The position numbers were made by a program, and so were the translations under genes. Under the pieces are notes generated by a model, which saw nothing but the letters and a program-made list of their open reading frames with translations, made no database searches and was not told the DNA's origin. A DNA stretch of 64,000 bases from Ancylostoma caninum (taxonomy: Eukaryota; Nematoda; Chromadorea; Rhabditida; Ancylostomatidae). Shown piece after piece: positions 42,600 through 52,939 of this stretch. Position 1 is the stretch's first letter. Each line of letters opens with the position of its first letter. Location of the stretch: NCBI GenBank assembly GCA_037903475.1, contig JBAJFG010000004.1, positions 1,054,001 to 1,118,000 on the forward strand, written 5' to 3'.

Positions 42600-42947
42600 T
42601 AAAAAAGTAAAAATTCGCGGGGCATTTCACAAGTATGTTGGCTTGGGTTACCTCTATTTTATACAACAGTTGGTTTTTCAAAAGACTCAACTCCTTGCCC
42701 ACATCGACTTGAAGAAATCTACTGATGGTGCAACCCATGATTCGCGAGTTTTATTCTACCAGATCCTTTCTGGATTTTCTAGGACGATTTTCAGCAAATC
42801 AAATTCTCTGTGAATAGTAACACAGACCCCACCTTCTAACCAGTGGCAGATGCAGAAAGTGAGCGGGGTGGGGTGTGGGAAAAGAGTGGGATCTCCGCCG
42901 CTTTGGGGACCCAGATGAAAAATAAAATTATTGAAAATATTAATTAT

Positions 42948-43130
42948 ATGGACCCGTATCCTACCTTTTTTCCCTCTACTGGGCCACGGCGGACCATTTC
43001 TCCATCGATGGACGCGTACACTGCCGTTTTTCCAGTGTTGGACCACGGCAAATCTTTCTCCATCGATGAACCCGTACCCTGCCATCTTCCCACTATTGGG
43101 CCACGGTGAACTCTTTCTCGATCGGTGGAT
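42948..43130 (+). repeat. Minisatellite, about 3 units of ~60 bp
   Basis: Units contain tctccatcgatggacgcgta, ctgccgtttttcc and gttgggccacgg-like phrases. The array follows a G-rich segment shared with 236-335. The frames on both strands here arise from the repeat. Confidence 0.6.
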
Positions 43131-43344
43131 AATTATCATGATGTTTTTCTGGACTACGGGGCCCCGGCTCATCTGTCCGTCATCACTGCAGCCGCACTCT
43201 TTGCAAATCTCGAAAGTGATGGAACAAAGTTAAAAAATATTTAGAAAGTTTGATCAACTGCACAATTGGTTTCAGAAAGTGTCACAACAGCTTATGATGA
43301 CGCGTTCTTCATCCTGTGTATTTGACTGTACTTCTTAAAAACAG

Positions 43345-45055
43345 ACGGATCCTCAAGCTGCAAAATCCCCAAACCCTCAAAGCGACCTCAAAGAGAGGTG
43401 CTTAAAGAGCGTAGTAAAGGAGGAAGTGAGGACACCGAATGAATCCTTCGATACATCCTCCACGGTATGCACACTTCTTTTCGAAGAGGTTATCGTCCAC
43501 TGTTCCAAAGTTGAGTGATGTCAACAACAGAGCTCCAGCAGAGGGGCGACTCTGCTCCGTACATTGCTGCTACGCATCGTCAAATCGTTGTAAACACTGT
43601 CGCGCCTGGAGGGCTCGAGATCGCTAGCCGCTGGTCCCGCCGCGAAATCCCGAATGCGCCCAACTTCTACTACGTCTACGCACCTATGACGAAACATCGG
43701 CCGAATGCCCCATCAGCTTCGCATCCTCGCGAAGCACAGTCTATAACTGAGTCTCACGGGGAGCGCATGCGATCACGTGCTAGTCCCCCTACGTCTGCGC
43801 TCTAGCAAATTTTGTTGCACTACCATGATTTATATACAAGGATAATGACTAATACTTAATAAAAATTATTTCAAAAAAATAATAAAGACAGACAATTAGA
43901 AGTAAAGTGATGCAAGATTTTTACTTGTATTGTCAAGCAATTTCAAAAGTTTGGCGACCCGTTCTTCTCCGCTCCCCAACCCGCCTGTGTCCGCCACCGC
44001 TTCTAACATATTTGAATGAGAACCCGTGAGATTGCAAACACAGGAAGTAATGAAGACTATCTCCGTGAACGAAAAGTTGAGGAAATACAACATCATACCG
44101 AATTTGAACTAATTTCTTGCTGTAAAGTTGCGCTCAACCAGTTTTCAAGAACCTAATTCTGCTGACAGGATTGGGGACGGCACAGATCTCGAAATATCCA
44201 CCAAATTTGCTTTCGCTACTGATATAATTTGATGATTTTTAGATCGCGAAAACCAAGGAAATCGGTACATCAGATGTAACGTCTCTTCAGACCGTGGCGA
44301 GCCCTAAATGGTTCAATTCATCATATGATTTCAGTAGCAGAGACGTAGAGACTAAGCTCTGAACTACCAGACATAGAAATTCAGGTTCGTGGGAAGCCCA
44401 TCCCACGAAAGGTTATGAAGAACGAGGCAGAGACAGAGACTAAAAACCGAGACCAGCGATTTTACTACCTCATTTCTAGGAAGTTTCCAAGGGGTGGGAG
44501 TGTGCAAACCCAGAAAAGATTCGAATATCGAAAATAGCTGCTGTTTATGGTAGAGATGGCCCAAGCAAACATAATTACGAAATGGCCTGCGCATCCGCTC
44601 AACGGTCCCATTTTCAGACCGAAAAATGTACGCATAGGTAATTTTGGCGCACCCTATAGATAACTTCTATTGGTAGTTTCGTGTAACCAAATAGCGAAAT
44701 ACATAGCCAACAACCCCATGCTCAAAAAGAACAGAACTAAGAGAGAACTCTGCAGGATGTGATGGCAAGGCCATCAGGTACGGAGACAACCTCGATGTGG
44801 ACGACTGGGACGACCTCTATAACGCCATCAAACGCTTCCTCATTCCCAAGATCTCTTCCATCAACGACCCCAGAAATGTCCACCTCTTCAGAAATGCCTA
44901 CTGATTCAAGAGGGCCTGGTAGTTTTTTTCTCTGCATCATATAATTTCAACACAAACGAGAATCCTCTTTAGAAGCATCCGGCTCGGAGGACGATGACGA
45001 TGATGGCCGCCGTCAGTCATCAGACTTAAACGGTTCGAGGAAGAAGAAAAAGTAA
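43345..45055 (+). CDS. Unknown host gene, 3' part, possible alternative last exons
   Basis: Exon 43345-43464 ends ACG|GTATGC in phase 0. It can join 43542-43805 (after ctccagcag), ending in TAG with AATAAA at 43858, giving a product with APNFYYVYAPMTKHRPN. It can also join 44243-44344, then 44756-44918 and 44973-45055, all phase-consistent, ending in TAA with AATAAA at 45097. This second form carries a Ser/Thr/Pro-rich stretch (TTGTTSITPSNASSFPRS) and an acidic then lysine tail (SGSEDDDDDGRR ... GSRKKKK), which could act in nuclear targeting. No domain is recognised. Whether these belong to one gene or two is an inference. Confidence 0.4.
43858..43863 (+). terminator. Poly(A) signal AATAAA
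   Basis: A canonical AATAAA lies 53 bp after the stop at 43805, supporting 43542-43805 as a terminal exon. Confidence 0.45.
43896..44096 (-). CDS. Possible minus-strand terminal exon, weak
   Basis: The minus frame reads NMLEAVADTGGLGSGEERVA and then KLLKLLDNTSKNLASLYF before a stop, which is protein-like. There is no clear acceptor or partner exon, and it lies between plus-strand exons. Confidence 0.2.
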   Translation of the reverse strand: MMLYFLNFSFTEIVFITSCVCNLTGSHSNMLEAVADTGGLGSGEERVAKLLKLLDNTSKNLASLYF

Positions 45056-45096
45056 ATTTAAAAAATAGCAAAAAGACACAGAATCGAATAACATCT

Positions 45097-45102
45097 AATA
45101 AA
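45097..45102 (+). terminator. Poly(A) signal AATAAA
   Basis: AATAAA lies 42 bp after the stop at 45053-45055 and supports the distal gene end. Confidence 0.45.
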
Positions 45103-45192
45103 CTTGCTTTTAATCTAATACTTCGTTTTACCTATTTGAAGTATTTTTTACCTTGGCTGTAAAATTATCCATACTTCACTCATTCCTCTTCA

Positions 45193-45245
45193 TGCAGGAC
45201 AATTTATACTAAATGCTTGCATTTGATGCGCGTGCGTCTACGTAA
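45193..45245. repeat. Half copy of MITE family G
   Basis: The sequence gcaggacaatttatactaaa followed by gatgcgcgtgcgtctacg matches the left half of 13606-13792. No right end is present. Confidence 0.5.
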
Positions 45246-45501
45246 CTAATAATACCATCCCTATGTAATGAATGATAGGATCATACTCAGAATCGCAACC
45301 ACGAAACCAGATGCCTCGCATGTATTCGCGAATTTCTCGTGAGTTTCGAGCTATTTAAGCGTGAGATTTAAGTGCTAAGTTCCTAAAACTCCAAAATCCA
45401 GCATCAATTCCCCAACGTCTCAACATGTTCAGCATCAAAGTTTGCGCGCTGGCGCTATTGTCTGCACAGATATATAATCTCACAACTTTGGTGTCCATAT
45501 A

Positions 45502-45771
45502 CAGTGAACGGTAATGGCGGTGGCCCGTCTGCGGCCTTGAGAAGGACGCCGCACAACCGCACGAGCGCGCTGGGATCGGTGTCGTCTGCCGTCGGAATGC
45601 TATTCCTAAGCTTTTTTCTTCCCGATTTGGTCAAAAATCCTTGAAATCGGGTAGAAAAGCTGCTAGAAATAGCATAACAGCAGCAGAAAACATCGGTTAT
45701 GGCACGCGCGGCGCGGTTGCGCGACGTCCTCCTCGAAGCCGCAAATGGGCCACCGTCATTGCCGTTCACTG
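45502..45771. mobile_element. Tc1-like MITE, 270 bp
   Basis: The ends are CAGTGAACGGYAATGRCGG inverted repeats, flanked by TA on both sides. The inverted arms extend about 80-100 bp (ggtggccc, ggacg(c/t)cgc blocks). No coding capacity. Confidence 0.7.
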
Positions 45772-45924
45772 TAGTTCTGGTGTATCGTCCCCCATCCACT
45801 AAGAAAGAAGATTCACTTCTAGTCGATTGTCTGCATAACCTCTAAGGCCCCCAATAACACTATTTTCTTCAAATATTTCAATGTTGACACTAGTACATTA
45901 TGCGGGACTTGTTGAAGTATAATA

Positions 45925-47209
45925 TTAGGTTGGTGCAAAAATAATGCGCGTTTTCATGCCTTTGATTCCGAACCTCATAACTCCTTTCGAAATCGATCTT
46001 TTTCAATAGGCTTAGAAATATTGTAATCCGCAAATCTTTAGCAATGAGATGGATGTTCTCCGACTACCGTGCATTTCTGACAGGACCTTCTAGAATCGAC
46101 GAACTTCCGGAGAGCAGTTTTGGTATCACTTCAGTCTTCGAGAAAATTCTCCCGGAAGAAGTCGTCCAGGTTCTCGGGGAAGCGGTAGTCGGTGAGCGAG
46201 AAGCTTGACGATTATGATGTAGGAGTTCGAGCTTCCTAGCTCAGTTGCTCGAACCTGTGAAGAATCTGTCGTGCAGGGTGTGCCCGGACGTTACCCTGTA
46301 GGAGTGAAGAATCCATTTTATTGAGCAACGCTGGGGTCACACCGTGAAGTTTCTAATTTAATTCGTTTACGTCTTGAAACCACTTACCAAATTAGGAAGA
46401 AAGAATGAGCTGCAGTGAGCAATTTTTGCAGCAGGTCACCACAAAGTCGCCGTGACCTCATTTTGGTGTTGCTTCGGTTTCTGGGAGTGTTTCGGTGCAT
46501 CTCCCTCGTCCAACTGTTGGGCAAGGCACCTCATTTTGTCGAAGAGGGTTTGTACTTCATATATTTCATATTCAATTAGTAAGCGACCGACTGTTTGGTA
46601 GCAATTTTTTCACTACAAAGGTGCGAAGCACACCTCTCAACGAGGATCAATGTGGTACTCATTCAGTATGCGCGACATCAACTCGTCGAGCTTTTTCATC
46701 CTCCCATTTCTACTGGAGGGAGGGATGGTCTGACAGCAGTCACCGGCAATGTTCCGCGAAACCAAATATGTTGTTTTGGATGGGAGCTGTTTGATAATTG
46801 TCATCAGTTGGGGGTCGCAATCCCCGGGAAGACCTGTGCGACATTCCTTAGTTTCGAAGCAAGGCACACCAAAGCGAAAAATCCAGGAGCAGCTTGGCGG
46901 AATGCTTTCGCTCACACTCTCTTCGCCAAAACTATGGTGGTATTCTGAGCGATTCCTGCTGCGATGCCATCGAGTATCAGCTCGCTGAAGTGAGTTTGGC
47001 AAAAAACTTGTTTTGGCGTCTTTCGTTCTACAACTAAAAATTCACCAAAAACATGAATTTCGCTCAAAATGGATGAGGTATTTGAAAAGGCCATGAAATT
47101 TGCTACAAAACCATGTGCAACTTCTCATACAGATGATAAGAAACACCGGAAGTTTTCTGCACCGAAAATGAAGCAGCGAAAAACGCGCATTATTTTTGCA
47201 CCAACCTAA
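45925..47209 (-). mobile_element. Nearly full-length mariner (M1)
   Basis: Inverted termini of about 30 bp start TTAGGTTGGTGCAAAAATAA and are flanked by TA at 45923-45924 and 47210-47211. The length (1285 bp) is normal for mariner. The TTAGGTTGGTGCAAAA end is characteristic of mariner elements. The transposase is on the minus strand and is broken. The related remnant M2 lies at 1872-4287. Confidence 0.9.
46030..47110 (-). pseudogene. Mariner transposase pseudogene
   Basis: On the minus strand the N-terminal helix-turn-helix region runs through FRFGVPCFETKECRTG and GRMKKLDELMSRILNEYHID, matching the mariner spacing of the GRP linker and the second helix-turn-helix. Further on, TATLWWPAAKIAHCSSF corresponds to the WWxAAG block, and LLQGNVRAHPARQILH to the DNARPH block. 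There a catalytic Asp has become Gly in the available frame. FSLTDYRFPENLDDFFRE corresponds to the YSPDLAPTDYHLF region. Frames change several times and stops occur, so no active transposase is made. Confidence 0.8.
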
Positions 47210-47211
47210 TA

Positions 47212-47537
47212 TTTATTGTGATTTACAGCGGATAAATAACAAGACATGTTGTTTACCCCATGGTGCCAAATCAGCCCCAAGCCGGGTGAGGCTGCCTCAA
47301 TTGCTGACCGGAGCATCGAGGATTGCTTATTGTTCTTCCTGTTTGAAGAACAACGGAACCGCCTTTCAATGTTTATTGAACATCATAAGGACTCTTGTCC
47401 TGCAGAACATATCACTACTTGGCACTACTTCTTTTACGGACTCAGGTTTGTGACATAGCCGTCGCTGTTTGACCGCTGCATCTTTAGCAGGAACGCTCGT
47501 GGATTTGGTTTGTACCTTGTCATCTGCCGTCTTTACC
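47212..47537. other. No gene recognised
   Basis: Two overlapping plus frames (47196-47453 and 47246-47458) compete and neither shows a domain. Confidence 0.35.
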
Positions 47538-47745
47538 ACGTGGAATAACTATCCACCTCAAGTGATACACAAATAATCAGCCTTGAATTCGCATAGCATC
47601 AGGCACATGCCGAAATCCTACCTAGATTATGAAATATCCATATCTCTGTTTTACAAAACTTGAAAGGAATGATAACCTGTTTCACGTGAAATCTGGCATT
47701 ATACCTGGCAACTCTATTTGTTAGTGTAGGAATGAAACGCATCTG
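47538..47745 (+). repeat. Left arm of a 208-bp inverted repeat
   Basis: Nearly perfect inverted match to 50362-50569, starting acgtggaataactatcc and ending near ggaatgaaac. The pair encloses 2.6 kb including Helitron copy 3. Either the arms are the termini of a foldback element that received the Helitron, or they are two inverted copies of another repeat. Confidence 0.75.
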
Positions 47746-47749
47746 ATCG

Positions 47750-48825
47750 GAGATTTTGCGTGTTTGCTGCAGCGGATAGCGACCACGCCCATCGCAAGCC
47801 CACATACCGAGCCCATATGAAGAGTTTAAGGGGGAAGCGGAAGTCGAGAAATTGAGGAGTGATGTCCAAGAAAGTTCAAATAAAACCGCAATTCAAATTT
47901 TAAAAAAGTTGGACGGTTTTAAGAAATTGAACATTAAGCCAGCGAAGCTCATCACTACATAGGATGCTTTGTAGGATTTTTCTAGAATTTCTTGTTCTCC
48001 ATTTACATTTGCATTTTCTCCAACGCAATCGATCATGAATCCATCGCCAGATGAGGTGTAAGAAAGGCCCCGCAGGTACGTGCTGTGCCTGCAGCGTACC
48101 TCTAGGATACAATGCCGTCAGATCGACACTCTCTCCCTGTTTAGTTAGCATTGATTTTCCAAAACTAAGAATGCAACAGTGAAATGGACTGCGTACTCTG
48201 AGCGAGAAATGTGGAACGAACTTGTATTTAGTGATATTCATAAAGAATCTCAATTATTACATAAAATTGTTCCCCACAGGAAACATTTTATTTTTCATAT
48301 ATTTTTCTTGTGACAAAATAGAGAGCAGAGAATCGTGAAAAAAGTTTTTGTGTGCGTCGGGATCTTTTTGAAAAGGTTTCTGCACACGAAGGAAGAGCTC
48401 AACACTTTTTAGAAGCAAGCTTCGTCATCCAGAGGATTCCTTTGTAGTTTCGAAATTTCAACTTTACTTTATAAGTATAACTCGAGTAGTTTTAGAAAAG
48501 AAATTACACCCACCATGCTTCTCAGTTGTTAGAAAAGATCATCACGATACAAGACGTATTCGAGATAAAAACGTCAAATAGCCTTAGCTTACAATGTTTC
48601 AGAAGATTCTAAAAATCACATACACGCTTGGAACGCTTCAAAAATGGCATTTTGATACAGAATAGCTGTCAGATCTGTAATCAGCATGTCAAATAACCCT
48701 TAAGTGAAGATTATAGTTCCTGAATTCTTTTTTTAATTCAAATCACATTCTTATTCAAATCTTATCTAAACTACAGACTTGAAAACTCCTAATCAGTTTG
48801 GTGTAGTTCATGTGCCTATTTATAT
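47750..48825. other. No gene recognised, AT-rich
   Basis: Between the left inverted arm and Helitron copy 3 only short frames occur. The phrase aatcagcatgtcaaataac near 48678 resembles a segment of the foldback in the intron at 55.4-55.7 kb. Confidence 0.35.
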
Positions 48826-48829
48826 AGCA

Positions 48830-50070
48830 CCAGCCTGATCGTCCGGCTCACGCCGGACTCTCAGGCTTCTTTTCGTGCTCGCTTCGCTCGCATATTTTCA
48901 TTGTCCTCAGATAAGATCGGTGCAGGTGGATGAACAGACACTATCCACAGAGAAGAATTCTTTATCGCAGTGCATGGAACCACTGACCCACTATGGACAG
49001 CTCCTTTCCAACAATTTCTGGCAACAGCGTTTCCCTACTTTTAGACGCCGGTGCACCCTTATCACACAGTTGGACCTGACTCCAAGCGTTTCCCCACTTT
49101 TAGACGCCGGCGCACCCATATCACGCCGTTGGACACGACTCTAGGCGTTTCCCCGCTTTTGGACGCCGGCGCATCCTTATCACGCCGTTGGACCCGACTC
49201 CAGGCGTTTCCCCGCTTTTGGACGCCGGCGCACCCTTATCACGCCGTTGGACCCGACTCCTAGCGTTTCCCCGCTTTTGGACGCCGGCGCACCCTTATCA
49301 CGCCGTTGGACCCGACTCCAGGCGTTTCCCCGCTTTTGGACGCCGGCGCACCCTTATCACGCCGTTGGACCCGACTCCTAGCGTTTCCCCGCTTTTGGAC
49401 GCCGGCGCACCCTTATCACGCCGTTGGACCCGACTCTAGGCGTTTCCCCGCTTTTGGACGCCGGCGCACCCTTATCACGCCGTTGGACCCGACTCCTAGC
49501 GTTTCCCCGCTTTTGGACGCCGGCGCACCCTTATCACGCCGTTGGACCCGACTCCAGGCGTTTCCCCGCTTTTGGACGCCGACGCACCCTTGTCACGCCG
49601 TTGAACCCGACTCCAGGCGTTTCCCCGCTTTTGGACGCCGGCGCACCCTTATCACGCCGTTGGACCCGACTCCTAGCGTTTCCCCGCTTTTAGACGCCGG
49701 GGCATCCTTATCACACCGCCAGCCCACCTCTAACACTATCCTAAGGCGTAACCCTCATCCGTGTCATCCCTCGTTCGCCTGGTTCCTCCTCTTCGTTATA
49801 GAGGTGTCCTACCCTTCTCTTTCCTTTTATACGGTCCTATCTCATTCATTCCGACCGTGATCAAAACAGCTGTTGGCCATTAACATGTCTGAACGTGACA
49901 AAAGTGGCCCGAAACTCCTGTAGATCAAGGTAAAAATCAAAATTTACCACATTTTCATACATAACTCGACGCGCTGGACACGATGGTACAGGTATTTTCC
50001 ATTTTTGATGGCTGGTTCTCGTGCACACACGCACACACACACATGAACTGCCAATTAATAAGAAGTAAGA
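48830..50070 (-). mobile_element. Non-autonomous Helitron, copy 3, inverted twin of copy 1
   Basis: On the minus strand it starts TC at 50070 (flanking A) and ends CTGG at 48830 (flanking T), with the same 7-bp terminal hairpin as copy 1. Outside the minisatellite it is nearly identical to copy 1; for instance the translated 48875-49144 equals that of 13075-12806. It differs by carrying about 12 rather than 7 minisatellite units and by lacking about 12 bp near the cggtcggaatg block. This is the youngest pair of Helitrons in the window. Confidence 0.78.
49036..49705 (-). repeat. 59-bp minisatellite, about 12 units
   Basis: Units read cccgcttttggacgccggcg, cacccttatcacgccgttgg and acccgactccaggcgttt in this orientation, at 59-bp spacing, with one unit 58 bp. 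Two variants (ccaggcg and cctagcg) alternate over much of the array. Long plus frames here (up to 184 codons) are repeat artefacts. Confidence 0.9.
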
Positions 50071-50361
50071 TACTGTCGTTTTGTCATCGTATTGTACTAT
50101 CTTCTTGTCACCTAAATATTATTTCATTTTGCTAGTACCATTCACTCCAATGATTCTCTCTCCCCAAATTCTTATCTCCATCACTGCTATAATTTCATGC
50201 CGAAGAGGAGGGGGGGGGGGGGGAGAGAAGATGGATGACCACAAGGTTTTGGTACTTAAATTGTTCTCAACTTTGCAACTTTTCGGATGGTGGCTCTAAA
50301 CTGAGCAAACTAAGTTGAATGAACTGTGTTATTCGATTTTCATTCGGTTCCAAACATACTA

Positions 50362-50569
50362 CAGATGAGTTTCATTCCTACACTAACAAATAGAGTTGCC
50401 AGGTATAATGCCAGGTTTCACGTGAAACAGGTTATCATTCCTTTCAAGTTTTGTAAAACAGAGATATGGATATTTCATAATCTAGGTAGGATTTCGGCAT
50501 GTGCCTGATGCTATGCGAATTCAAGGCTGATTATTTGTGTATCACTTGAGGTGGATAGTTATTCCACGT
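50362..50569 (-). repeat. Right arm of the 208-bp inverted repeat
   Basis: Inverted partner of 47538-47745. See that entry. Confidence 0.75.
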
Positions 50570-50576
50570 TGCTGCA

Positions 50577-50790
50577 CCAATCCAGAGCCGCGGCCGCGCG
50601 CGGCGTCGTTGTCCGAGTTTCCCGCCGCGCGGCGGGCCTCGATCGCGCTCGTGGTAGGGGCCTTCGGTCGAACGCGTTGCGACCACGCCCCTTCGCTTGA
50701 GCCTACACGGCTGTCACTTGGTGGATGCGCAAGGTGTGAATATCCGTGAGGCATCGTTAGCCACGCGGATATTCACACCTTTTTTAGCTG
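50577..50790. other. GC-rich segment with terminal hairpin
   Basis: The stretch is much richer in GC than its surroundings, with gccgcggccgcgcgcggcg and cccgccgcgcggcggg palindromes. At 50729-50782 a hairpin aaggtgtgaatatccg / cggatattcacacctt encloses 17 bp. It may be a DNA-element fragment. No coding evidence. Confidence 0.4.
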
Positions 50791-50930
50791 AGCCCAAACG
50801 CCCCGCCGCCGTGTATTCTATAAATTAGTATTCTGAACCTGGTGTTCACTTGGGGAACGTGTGCCTCATTAATGTAATCCCTACGGTTCCTGGCTACCAC
50901 CTCCAGATGGCATTCTAGGACTAACTACGC

Positions 50931-51173
50931 TACAGGAAGCTCCAAATGTCCGCAGTCAAGAGGGACGTGGCCACGACGCGGCTCCTTGATCAGACACAGG
51001 CGCTCTCTATGCTGCCTCTGGCTTCTCTGACTCTGCAGCCAACCAGTGGCAGCATGCCGAGCGCCTGTGTCTCTGCCTGAAACCAGAGGCAGCATAGAGA
51101 GCGCCTGTGTCTGATCAAGGAGCCGCGCCGTGGCCACGCCCTCTTGACTGCGGACATTTGGAGCTTCCTGTAC
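50931..51173. mobile_element. Foldback element (family K, copy 1), ~95-bp arms
   Basis: The arms tacaggaagctccaaatgtc... are inverted copies at roughly 98 percent identity by eye (one substitution and one indel), around a loop of about 55 bp. A diverged relative lies at 61925-62093 with the same ctccaaacg and cagtcaagag landmarks. Confidence 0.65.
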
Positions 51174-51339
51174 ATCGTCGTCATTAATGACTAAAATACC
51201 AGGAATTCAAAAAATAACATGAAGGATACCGCATCAAATGTTCTAGTTTACCTGTAGGCACCCACCGAAAACGTCAAGTGAGAAGCGCTAAACATAAACA
51301 AACATAACGAAGTGTTCATCACTGGAAAAGTGCAATTTG

Positions 51340-51570
51340 TTCAAAAGATTCGCGGAACTACGAAGAAAATACCATCGGCGAGTTTTACCGCGCGCGACAA
51401 AAGTGGTCCGAGGCATTCTTTGTCGCCGCTCGCTGGGCGAGCTCGCGGCGAGCTCGCCGCGGCAAAATACTCTGAGTGACCCTCCTGGCGAGTTTTGCCG
51501 CGGCGAGCTCTCGCTGCGTAGCAGCCCGGTATGCTTCGACATGGGCGACTCGCCCGGCTGCAAAACTCTG
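51340..51570. repeat. GC-rich palindrome cluster (ggcgagctcgccgcgg)
   Basis: Motifs ggcgagtttt, ggcgagctcg and ccgcggc recur in both orientations, as in a subterminal repeat cluster of a DNA element. The ends were not found. Frames on both strands across it are not supported. Confidence 0.4.
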
Positions 51571-51582
51571 TGTGGGGCTTAA

Positions 51583-51987
51583 AGGCAGGGGTCCACCTCA
51601 TTTTCGTAGTTCAGCTAACAGCAGATTCTGCATCTATTCGGCGCGATGGTTCCAACGGTATACATAAATTGTCTCAGAATGGTCTATAAACCCGTCTCCA
51701 GGACGGGGTCGGTAACAGTTTGCCAACCCGAGTTGACATGTGAAGCCGTTGATCTTATCGATTGGACACGCCAAGACTCGTTGACCGACGCGGCAGCCGT
51801 GGCAGGCAGCCAGCACAGCTCGGAGCGATCCGCCTCCGGGCTCCAAATTTTTACCCACTTCGAGCCTTTCAAAAATGGGGATTTCGTCGCTTCTGTGCCC
51901 GTTGATGTACATCCCAGGGATCAACATGATGAGAAGGTCTAGGATATGTTGGTAAATCCAACAGTAGAACGAGGTGGCCCTCTGCCT
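51583..51987. mobile_element. TTAA-flanked MITE, family C
   Basis: A 405-bp element with TTAA at 51579-51582 and 51988-51991 and inverted termini AGGCAGRGGKCCACCTC. It shares only the AGGCA end and the TTAA target with families A, B and D. Its right TTAA is also the left TTAA of element D. Confidence 0.75.
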
Positions 51988-51991
51988 TTAA

Positions 51992-52509
51992 AGGCAAAGT
52001 CCGGGCAAAATTTCATCTCCCAAATTTCTACCGGATTCGTAGCCCGAGGCGACGCATCGGACGAAAACTATAGAAAAGTCGCTGAAAAGGTCCCACAACG
52101 AACGCTTTCCATCGTCCAATTTCGGTGCGGCGTTTGCGGGTTTGCGGCGTCCGTGCTTTCAAATGACGTTATAAGGCGCGCCCTACATGCTGTCTATTGT
52201 GGCGTTGTAGGAAAAAAATTTTTATTTGAAGGACCGGTGGTCCGTTTAGCGGGGTGGGGAAGGTTTCACGAAGCGTGTATGTTCGTTAGGCTGTATGTAT
52301 CTGAGCGTCCATCGTTGTTCAGTATGCACGTGCACAGCTTTTGTCGGTTGGAGCGCTCTCACGGGTACCGTAATCCTCAAACGTTTTGTCCCATATCTAG
52401 CGATAGAACTTATGTCGAGGTCTCAAACTTGAGATACATGCTACACCTATGGTTTGGACTCCAAAGAGCAAAAAACTTGGGTGGGCGAGATTTTGACCGG
52501 ACCTTGCCT
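51992..52509. mobile_element. TTAA-flanked MITE, family D
   Basis: A 518-bp element with termini AGGCAARGTCCGGKCAAAAT in inverted orientation and single TTAAs at 51988-51991 and 52510-52513 shared with its neighbours. A long plus-strand frame (51946-52692) runs across C, D and A3, so it is not a gene. Confidence 0.75.
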
Positions 52510-52513
52510 TTAA

Positions 52514-52935
52514 AGGCAGCACTCACGGAAATTTTAACTTCTGAAATGAGTCGCTTACCATGTAGTCGGCCGCTAGACAATCGCAACAGTAAGTCGAACA
52601 CCTTGAATGGCCGTCTACCTGCGAAGATACAGCCGTGGACACATCAGCCGCTCTGGACATTAGGGTTCCGTTGCGCCAACAAACGCCGTTGACAGGGTGT
52701 GCGCGTGTGGTTCAGCGGGGGCGTGTTTATAAAATTCGTACCATTTGCAGGGTTCCGTGGCGGGACCCATCTCGGAACACTCGTCCGCGCTATGGACGCA
52801 CATGAAATAGCGCCATCATTTCCTGTGTTTTTCGCGTGTTTCACGCTACTTCATCGTTGTCAATGAGTTCATCGCCTCTAAAAACCCCGATAAACCGCGA
52901 AATCTTCAACCCAAAGATTTCCGTGAGTGCTGCCT
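52514..52935 (+). mobile_element. TTAA-flanked MITE, family A, copy 3
   Basis: A 422-bp element collinear with copy 2 (29825-30246), with TTAA at 52510-52513 and 52936-52939. It forms the third member of the abutting C-D-A series. Confidence 0.85.
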
Positions 52936-52939
52936 TTAA

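Noticed and set aside
49306..49860. A 184-codon frame across the 12-unit minisatellite, with repeated DPTPGVSPLLDAG-type translation
   Set aside because: The 59-bp unit has no stop in any of several frames, so all frames stay open and overlap. Length tracks unit number and no start, domain or splice context supports a gene. The same applies to frames at 12.5-12.9 and 16.5-17.1 kb.
51946..52692. A 248-codon plus-strand frame
   Set aside because: It crosses the boundaries of three separate MITEs (C, D and A3), so it cannot be an evolved gene.
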